From the NCBI RefSeq assembly GCF_037811135.1, contig NZ_CP149130.1, positions 2,476,501 through 2,540,500 of the forward strand: DNA of 64,000 bases. The letters run 5' to 3'. The notes below the pieces were generated by a model, which did no database searches, had not been told where the DNA came from, and saw nothing but the letters and a program-made list of their open reading frames with translations. This document shows, piece by piece, positions 58,123 through 64,000 of the stretch; the first letter of the stretch is position 1, and every line of letters begins with the position of its first letter. This DNA comes from Aeromonas rivipollensis. GTDB lineage: Bacteria > Pseudomonadota > Gammaproteobacteria > Enterobacterales > Aeromonadaceae. The translations under genes and the position numbers were made by a program.

Positions 58123-58320
58123 GAAGTTTTTTGAATTTTTTATGGTGTAGCCCGGTTTAACGCCGCCAACGGGGCAAAAAACCAATAAATTCAGGCGTAA
58201 CCATGCCTTTTTTCGCGACAAGATGATCTTTTTTGACGTTGGCAGCCACATGCCCGCCAGGCACCCCTCGGGTCGCTTTTTAACAATTCCCCTCCCCCGC
58301 GCCCCTCCCGGATCCGCCAC

Positions 58321-58956
58321 TCAGCCCCCCTGATAGCGACCGGGTTTGTGCCAGTTCATCAGCATGGCGTTCATGGCGAGCGCGCTCAGGGTGGACCAGA
58401 GCAGCAGGGAGAGCGGCAGGGTGAGCAGGGAGAGCGCAAACACCAGCACATCCAGCACCATCTGACTCTTTCCTGCGTTGATGCCGGTGCGCCTTTGCAA
58501 CCAGAGCGTCACCACGCCGATCCCCCCCACGGAGGCGTTGTGGCGAGCCAGGGACAAGACCCCCATGCCGAGGAAAGTCCCCCCCACCAGGGCCGAGAAC
58601 AGGGGGTGGACATAGCTCACCGTCAACAGCAGCGGCACCCCCTGGGTGGCGGCCGAGAGCGCCACATTGACCACCAGCGTCTTGACCATGAAGCCCCGCC
58701 CCATGGTGACGTAGCCAAACACCAGGAAGGGCAAATTGGCCAGGAAGAAGAGCACCCCTATGGGCAGGCTGCTGACGTGGGCGAGCAGCAGGGCTATGCC
58801 CGCTATGCCGCCGGTGATCATGCCGGCGCACTTGAGCAGATTGAGGCCGACCGCGATGAACATGACCCCGAGGATCATGCCGTAGACGTCGTCCTTGAGG
58901 GTGTGGGCCAGCCCCTTGTCCGCAGAGAGTGGCTGCATGGTCATTTCACCTTCCAT
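58321..58956 (-). CDS. YitT-family membrane protein
   Basis: This 211-residue inner-membrane protein of the YitT/DUF161 family has unknown transport function. About five to six hydrophobic helices are visible, with the family stretch GLNLLKCAGMITGGIAGIALLL (about residues 32-53), GVLFFLANLPFLVFGY and ARHNASVGGIGVVTLWLQRRTGINAGKSQM near the centre. The ATG at 58956 has AAGGAG upstream; a second ATG at 58944 also has a GGAAGG site. The C terminus lacks the soluble DUF2179 domain that longer members carry. It is not clearly linked to guaB. Confidence 0.85.
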   Translation of the reverse strand: MEGEMTMQPLSADKGLAHTLKDDVYGMILGVMFIAVGLNLLKCAGMITGGIAGIALLLAHVSSLPIGVLFFLANLPFLVFGYVTMGRGFMVKTLVVNVALSAATQGVPLLLTVSYVHPLFSALVGGTFLGMGVLSLARHNASVGGIGVVTLWLQRRTGINAGKSQMVLDVLVFALSLLTLPLSLLLWSTLSALAMNAMLMNWHKPGRYQGG

Positions 58957-59533
58957 ATGACTCCTTAACACGAATTGATTGTGGCGTCCCTTGCCCGAAA
59001 ACCAGGCTGTTCCGGCACGGATGGCGGTGGCGCATTCACCCCGCTGGCACCCGCCCCCGGCCTTGCGGCCCCCTGCCCCTGATGTCGCCATCATAGGCAT
59101 GACAAGTCACAGCAAAAAGAGCGCCAATCAAAACAAGAGTCCGAGATACCATCAAAAATCGAATTTAAATTCCGTTCAGCCATCAAAAAACAGATGGAAC
59201 ATGCCAATACAAGGATAGACCCTCATGCTGGATCAGCATCTTTACCCAATTAACCCAAAAACATGTCGTGGTCCTTTCTAATAAATTCGTTTATTCGGTT
59301 GATCATGCCGATAAAATGTCACTTTACAGCATGAATGATGACCATCATGTGGGGGCACGGGGGCGATACGGCATCTTTCTGTGGGATTGGGCCCAAGGGC
59401 AAACAACAAGGAAATGCACCATATCAGGGCATGCGCACCAAAAGCGTGCACCCTGAAGCCAGGCGCTTACCTCGCCCGACACGACCCGGGTGGGGGGCAC
59501 CCGCCCTCATCCCCCGCTTCATGCCTCGGCGCC
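58957..59533. other. 577-base gap, AT-rich in the middle
   Basis: The stretch 59100-59340 is clearly AT-richer than its surroundings and carries a small hairpin, ATGCTG/CAGCAT, at 59224-59238. The frames here look random, and no RNA gene was recognised. Confidence 0.5.
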
Positions 59534-59561
59534 ATAAAAAAGCCGGCCCGAAGGCCGACTC
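59534..59561 (-). terminator. terminator of the amylase gene
   Basis: AGTCGGCC/GGCCGGCT (one wobble pair) with a four-base loop is followed on the - strand by TTTTTTATGG. Confidence 0.88.
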
Positions 59562-59585
59562 GCTGCACAGAATCACAGGGGTTCC

Positions 59586-62500
59586 TTATTTGAGGTACTT
59601 GCCGTCCACCCCCACCTTGCCGGGGCCGTTCAGCACCCAGACCCGGGCCGAGTAGGCGGGCACCGCAAAGCTCAGGTTGCCGTTGCTGACGCTGACCGTG
59701 GTACCGGTCACCGCGTCAGTGTAGGTGCCGTTTTTCAGGCCGCTCAGGCTTATCTGCTGGGCCGAGTTGGCCGCGAGGCCCACGGCGGCATAGCTGCCTT
59801 GAGCGCTCAGGTCACGCACGAAGCTGATGCCGCTCCCCCACTCGTTCACCTGGCTCATGGGCGCCTTCTGCAGGGCGGGCACCGCCTTGCGGATCTGGTT
59901 CAGGCGCTTGATGTGCTGATAAAGCGGGTGGCTCGGGGTGGCCGGATTGTCCAGCACATTCCCAAAGTAGGCTCGGCCGGTCTGATCCACCGTCATGGTG
60001 GCGCCGTCGATGTCCTGGGGCTTGCCGGCCTGGAACATCACCTCCTCCCCGTAGTAGAGGGTCGGGATGCCACGGGCTGTCCAGAGCAGGTTGTAGGTCA
60101 TGGCCGCATTGCCCTCTTCCCCGCCGTAGCGGTACTTGAAGTCATTGTCCGGCCCCACGTCGTGGTTCTGGAAGAAGGTGATGAGCTTGGTGGCATCCCC
60201 ATAGACCCAGTCCATGGCGAAGATCCCCCCCACTCCGCCAAAGCTCCCCTTGGTGACGTTGTCACGGAAGGTGGAGAAGAGGGAGAAGTCCAGCACCGAG
60301 AGACCCGAATCTCCGCCAGCGCGAGGGTTGGCCGGGTTCGCCGTGGTGCGGGTGTACCACCAGGGACGGATCACCGCTGAGGCGTTGTCGTTGGCGAGTT
60401 CGGATCCCCAGCCGGTGCCCTTCACCAGGTTCTCGCCGAACACGAACAGCCCCGGCTTGTGGGCCTGCCAGTCGTGCACATAGGTCAGCAGTTCGTCCCG
60501 CTCTATGTGCTTGAGGGTGTCGATGCGGATGGCATCCACCCCCATGTCGAGGTACTGACGAATGGCGCCGTTGAGGTAATCCTTGACGTTCTGGTTGCCG
60601 GTGGCGAGATCGATGCAGTCCCCCGCCATATGCTTGCGCTGCAGGGCGAGCGGGTTTTCCCAGTCGCCGCCGGACATGAAACCGTCCAGGTGATACCAGC
60701 TGGGATCCAGGGTCTGGGCATCGATGCCGAAGAAGCGGTTTGGATTGTAGCCTGCACTCGGCACGCTGGCCCCTGTCTTGGGATCGATCAGGGGCTGGGT
60801 GCCGGCCGGATCGGACTGGCAGCGGGCCTTGTACCAGTCGGGGGCCGCCGGGTTGTCGTCGTCACAACGGTTGGCGCTGGCGTAGTCCCCGAGGTTGCCC
60901 TGATAGGGGCCGTTGTTGATGAGCCCCTGACTCGACCCCGCCGGCACGTAGTACTTGACCGGCAGGCGGTCGATCCAGGTCTTGCCCCGCAGTCCGTACT
61001 GGCTGGAGTGGTTGATCACCACGTCCTGGATCACCTTGATCCCCTTGGCGTGGGCCGCCTGGATGAACTCCCGGTAGCCCGCCCCCGGCGACTCCAGACG
61101 GGGATCGACCCGGTAGAAGTCGTAGGCGTGATAGCCGTGATAGTCGAGGCCGGAGCGGTTCTCCACCGGCGGCGTCACCCAGATGGCGGTGAAACCGAGA
61201 TCCTTGATGTAGTCGAGCTTCTCGATGAGCCCCTTGAAGTCGCCACGCCAGTGGGGATCCCCCGCCTTGTAGCGGTCCCGGTTGTAGTAGTTGTTGCTCC
61301 CGTCCCCATCGTAGAAGCGGGCGGTCAGCAGGAAATAGATGCTCTCGCCACGAAAATCGCCCCCCGCCACTGGGGTCTCGCCAATCTGATAGCTGAAGCT
61401 CTGCTCCCGTTGATTGCCGGTCCCATCGACACTCAGTGTCTTGATCACCAGATCGGTGCCGCTGCCCTTGTCGCTGGCGAGAATGGCCTGGCCGGCGTAG
61501 CGGGGGGACGCCGTGGTGGGCTGGCTGCCGTCCGTGGTGAAATGGACCCTGGGGGCACTGTCGTTATCGTCGCTCACCCCCAGGGTGATGGACTGCGCTT
61601 CTGCATAACTGCCCGGGGCCGGGGTGGCGGTCACAGTGGGCGCCTGATTGTCGGCGCCAGCCAGGGGGGCCACCGCCAGCGTCTTGTCCTGGCTATCGAA
61701 GCAGATGTGGTAACTGGTGTCGGCGCTCACCTTGTAGTCCTGGGCCGGGTAGGCTTCAGTCCAGTCCCCCTTGCGATCAATCTTGAAGCGGGGATTGCTG
61801 CTGCCAAAGGCCTGCTCGGTGCAGAAGGTCACTCCGTCCTCGCTGGTCATGGCGGTCAGGCCCCAGTTGTTGGGGGTACCGCGGAAATACCAGCTGCCGC
61901 CGGTCTGGGGGGCGGCCACCACCAGGCTCACGCTGCTGCTGCTCTTGGCCCCCTGATCATCGGTGACCGTCAGGCCATAGGTGAAGGTGCCCGCCTGAGC
62001 AGTACTGATGCTGATGCTCTCCGTGGTCTCGCCGCTGCTCCACAGATAGCTGGCAATCTGGCCATCGGGATCCGTGGAGTCGCTGCCGCTCAGGGTGAGC
62101 GCATCCCCCACAGCGGCATTGAGGGTGCCGCCCGGGGTGATGACAGCGATGGGCGGCTGGTTGTCGTCCCCGAGCGGCGTGATGCTGTAGGCCTGGGTCT
62201 CGTCATTGACCTGGAAGCGCACCATTCCCGTGCCGCTCCAGAGGATATCGCCGCCGCTGCGCTCCAGCACACCATCGGCGTTGCTGTCGCCGAAGTTGAT
62301 GGCCCAGTCCCCCGCCTGATCGAATTTGAGCCGCTGGTTGGCCTTGCCATCCATGTAGGCCTCGGCCTGCCACAGGTGGTCGGCCACCAGCGTCATGGGC
62401 AGGCTGGCCCAGCCATTGAAGGTGCCGCGCACCTGAAGCTGCGGCAGCGTCCTGGCAAACCCCGAGGCCTCGCAACTCGTCACCGCCGTGGTGGTGATGG

Positions 62501-62795
62501 CCTGGGTGCCGGCATTGATGCGGATCTGATAGTGGGTATTGGCAGTGACCGTGTAGTCGGCGGTCGGGTAGCTCTGCTGCCAGTTGCCGTATCGGTCGAT
62601 TTTAAAACGCGGGCCGCCGCTGGCGTCCCCGCCCAGGAAGAACTGACAGGTGTCATAATTGACCCCATCGGTCGACACCATGGCGGTCGCCGCCCAACCA
62701 TTCGCGGTACCCCGGAAGAACCACTCCGCCGCCGCCCCGCAGGGCGCCGTGATCAGGGTTCCCAACAATCCGGCCGCGAGTATCCATCTAGCCAT
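59586..62795 (-). CDS. secreted multimodular alpha-amylase (GH13)
   Basis: This enzyme degrades starch outside the cell. The 1069-residue precursor has a signal peptide (ARWILAAGLLGTLITAPCGAAA) and three related starch-binding-like modules (WFFRGTANGW at 25, LQVRGTFNGW at 120, WYFRGTPNNW at 302). A PKD domain lies at about 213-294, and a chitobiase-C-like domain at about 386-470. The GH13 barrel runs from about 482. Region I is DVVINH, region II GVDAIRIDTLKH (nucleophile near 758), region III FGENL (acid near 785) and region IV FFQNHD (near 877). ATG 62795 follows AAGGAC. It is a single-gene unit. Confidence 0.92.
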   Translation of the reverse strand: MARWILAAGLLGTLITAPCGAAAEWFFRGTANGWAATAMVSTDGVNYDTCQFFLGGDASGGPRFKIDRYGNWQQSYPTADYTVTANTHYQIRINAGTQAITTTAVTSCEASGFARTLPQLQVRGTFNGWASLPMTLVADHLWQAEAYMDGKANQRLKFDQAGDWAINFGDSNADGVLERSGGDILWSGTGMVRFQVNDETQAYSITPLGDDNQPPIAVITPGGTLNAAVGDALTLSGSDSTDPDGQIASYLWSSGETTESISISTAQAGTFTYGLTVTDDQGAKSSSSVSLVVAAPQTGGSWYFRGTPNNWGLTAMTSEDGVTFCTEQAFGSSNPRFKIDRKGDWTEAYPAQDYKVSADTSYHICFDSQDKTLAVAPLAGADNQAPTVTATPAPGSYAEAQSITLGVSDDNDSAPRVHFTTDGSQPTTASPRYAGQAILASDKGSGTDLVIKTLSVDGTGNQREQSFSYQIGETPVAGGDFRGESIYFLLTARFYDGDGSNNYYNRDRYKAGDPHWRGDFKGLIEKLDYIKDLGFTAIWVTPPVENRSGLDYHGYHAYDFYRVDPRLESPGAGYREFIQAAHAKGIKVIQDVVINHSSQYGLRGKTWIDRLPVKYYVPAGSSQGLINNGPYQGNLGDYASANRCDDDNPAAPDWYKARCQSDPAGTQPLIDPKTGASVPSAGYNPNRFFGIDAQTLDPSWYHLDGFMSGGDWENPLALQRKHMAGDCIDLATGNQNVKDYLNGAIRQYLDMGVDAIRIDTLKHIERDELLTYVHDWQAHKPGLFVFGENLVKGTGWGSELANDNASAVIRPWWYTRTTANPANPRAGGDSGLSVLDFSLFSTFRDNVTKGSFGGVGGIFAMDWVYGDATKLITFFQNHDVGPDNDFKYRYGGEEGNAAMTYNLLWTARGIPTLYYGEEVMFQAGKPQDIDGATMTVDQTGRAYFGNVLDNPATPSHPLYQHIKRLNQIRKAVPALQKAPMSQVNEWGSGISFVRDLSAQGSYAAVGLAANSAQQISLSGLKNGTYTDAVTGTTVSVSNGNLSFAVPAYSARVWVLNGPGKVGVDGKYLK

Positions 62796-63227
62796 TGATA
62801 GTCCTTTATTTTCATTGTTTTGTGTGTTACGCCGGTGTGCCCCGGCATTCCCCATCCGCTACAGTCCCGCCTTCGAATGAGCCACGCCAGTCTAGGGTGT
62901 GCCCTGGCCGATTTATGGCCAATGCGTATGAAATGTGACCTGAATCGCCCCACCGATAATACATATGTGATTGATAGCGCTTTCATTTCTGCTTAGGCCG
63001 CGGGCCAGGATGAAGCCCGGCGCCTGCCACTGGCATCCCACCTCTTTATCACGCCCTTGTCGGGGGCCCGAAGAGCCTGGGTGATGACGGAGCGATTAAA
63101 ACGCGATTGATAATGTTTCTTGTTTGCGAGCTATCCGATGGCGCATGCTGGGCGCCAAGGCCCCGATCCGGGGCCAATTCCATGGGCATTTGAGTACGAA
63201 TATGACGACCAGCAAGGAGGCAGGCTG
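62796..63227. other. divergent region between the amylase and tonB-like genes
   Basis: On the amylase side TGTGA half-sites of CRP type are seen (near 62935 and 62966), and no convincing MalT box. The tonB side holds a weak Fur-box-like stretch at 63109-63127. No gene was seen. Confidence 0.45.
63109..63127 (+). promoter_or_regulatory. weak Fur-box-like site before the TonB-like gene
   Basis: GATAATGTTTCTTGTTTGC agrees with the 19-base Fur consensus at 12 positions, mostly in the left half. It lies about 100 bases before the start codon. Confidence 0.3.
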
Positions 63228-63995
63228 ATGGATGCCTGCGCAATGAGGCCGACCCACAACCGCGACCCGCAGGCATTGGGCGCTGTTCACCTTGCCTGCC
63301 TGACCGTCGCCCTTGTCTTGCACCTCGCCCTCCTGTGGCTGATGCAAGGCAGCCGCCCCGCCCCCGTCACGCCGCCCGAACCCATTACCCTCTCTGCCCG
63401 CTGGGCCGGGGAGTCGAACCAGCATGACGCGCCGGGCAAACCGGCGGCGCCCGCGCCCACCCCGGCGCAGCCGAAGGTCGTCAAGCCGCCCGTGCCCGTT
63501 TCCCATAAACAGCTCAAGCCGGTGGTCAGGAGACCCGCGCCCAGACCGGTGCCCAAGGCACCGCCAGCGCCCGTGGTCAAACCTGTCGCCAGGGCCCAGC
63601 CGGTGACGGCACCGGCGGCCCCAGCCGCACCGCTGACCGCGGCCAATCCCTTGAGTCGCGGCAGCAACAGTGCCCCGGCCAAGACGAGCCAGAGCGGGAC
63701 AGGCGGGGGCAGCAGCGCCCCCATCGCCCGGGACGCCAGATTGAACAACCCCGAGCCCCCCTACCCCCCGGAGTCACGTAGACGGGGAGAAGAGGGACGG
63801 GTGGTATTGAAGGTCCGTGTCAGCAAAGAGGGCACGGCGGAGTCGGTGGAGGTCGAGCGCAGCAGCGGTCATCGGCGCCTGGACATGGTTGCCCGCAAGA
63901 CGGTCAGCCGCTGGCGTTTCATTCCGGCCAGGCAGAATGACAACGCCGTCGCAGCCTGGGCCGGGGTCACCATTATTTTCAAGTTAGGGGCATAA
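63228..63995 (+). CDS. TonB-like energy transducer
   Basis: TonB proteins carry proton-motive energy from ExbB/ExbD to outer-membrane receptors. The 255-residue product has one N-terminal membrane helix (about residues 18-38, ending ALLWLMQG), a long Pro/Ala/Lys-rich periplasmic spacer with PVPK- and PVVK-type runs (about 60-140), and a TonB C-terminal domain (NNPEPPYPPESRRRGEEGRV to the end, with SSGHRRLDMVARKTVSRWRF). ATG 63228 follows AAGGAGG at eight bases; the upstream in-frame ATG at 63120 is rejected. Any exbB/exbD would lie beyond the window. Confidence 0.9.
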   Translation: MDACAMRPTHNRDPQALGAVHLACLTVALVLHLALLWLMQGSRPAPVTPPEPITLSARWAGESNQHDAPGKPAAPAPTPAQPKVVKPPVPVSHKQLKPVVRRPAPRPVPKAPPAPVVKPVARAQPVTAPAAPAAPLTAANPLSRGSNSAPAKTSQSGTGGGSSAPIARDARLNNPEPPYPPESRRRGEEGRVVLKVRVSKEGTAESVEVERSSGHRRLDMVARKTVSRWRFIPARQNDNAVAAWAGVTIIFKLGA

Positions 63996-64000
63996 GCCAT

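Noticed and set aside
54834-58150. Long + strand frames antisense to guaA and guaB
   Set aside because: Both target genes are full length with all motifs; the antisense products are Val/Gly/His-rich artefacts.
60459-62798. 779-codon frame antisense to the amylase
   Set aside because: It is a shadow frame; the sense strand encodes a signal peptide and all GH13 motifs.
62796-63000. MalT box before the amylase gene
   Set aside because: A GGATGGGG stretch is present on the - strand, but no paired or well-spaced copies fit the MalT pattern.

Overview
The window is a high-GC chromosomal segment of a gammaproteobacterium, most likely an Aeromonas. Supporting this are the housekeeping order tig-clpP-clpX-lon-hupB-ppiD, the lolCDE cluster next to a degenerate PilZ gene and mfd, the guaB-guaA pair, YtfK and SixA, and protein sequences that sit between enteric and Vibrio homologues. 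No rRNA, tRNA, CRISPR array, insertion sequence or integrase was found.

Layout. Positions 1-6849: a leucine/isovalerate degradation (liu) operon on the + strand, liuA (5' end outside the window), liuB, liuC, liuD, liuE, then the MerR regulator liuR. A 44-codon reading frame repeating the start of liuD lies between liuC and liuD. Positions 7143-20298: a large DUF748/AsmA-like envelope protein, a SatP-type acetate transporter, mtfA, a GNAT acetyltransferase, a sodium:alanine symporter, a crotonase, and a four-gene acetate-uptake unit (DUF294/CBS/cNMP protein, DnaQ-like exonuclease, DUF4212 small subunit, ActP-like symporter). Positions 20511-31689: ABC-F factor ybiT, then on the - strand the protein-quality-control block tig, clpP, clpX, lon, hupB, ppiD, with a near-consensus sigma-32 promoter before lon, and then yccF.

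Positions 31780-44586: yfbR, lolCDE (-), a PilZ-like gene and mfd (+), fbp (-), an orphan oppA (+), a DMT exporter and ytfK. Positions 44720-50648: sixA, a cytosolic-looking M16 peptidase, thiopurine methyltransferase, and a leucine-rich-repeat protein fused to a Ser/Thr kinase domain. Positions 50850-54650: one very large, visibly AT-richer gene encoding an N-terminal SIR2 (NADase) domain plus about 1000 residues of helical sensor-like sequence. It is inserted just downstream of guaA and is the best candidate for an accessory system, being a defence-associated sirtuin of the DSR1 kind. Positions 54909-63995: guaA and guaB, a YitT membrane protein, a secreted multimodular alpha-amylase and a TonB-like energy transducer.

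How the genes work together. The liu genes take isovaleryl-CoA to acetoacetate plus acetyl-CoA. SatP and ActP bring in acetate, and fbp serves gluconeogenesis; satP and fbp share a LacI-family-like upstream 12-mer. The Clp/Lon/trigger factor/PpiD block handles protein folding and turnover. LolCDE moves lipoproteins to the outer membrane. The SIR2 protein would act alone, probably killing or arresting infected cells by NAD+ depletion. All calls come from reading the sequence; no database search was run.
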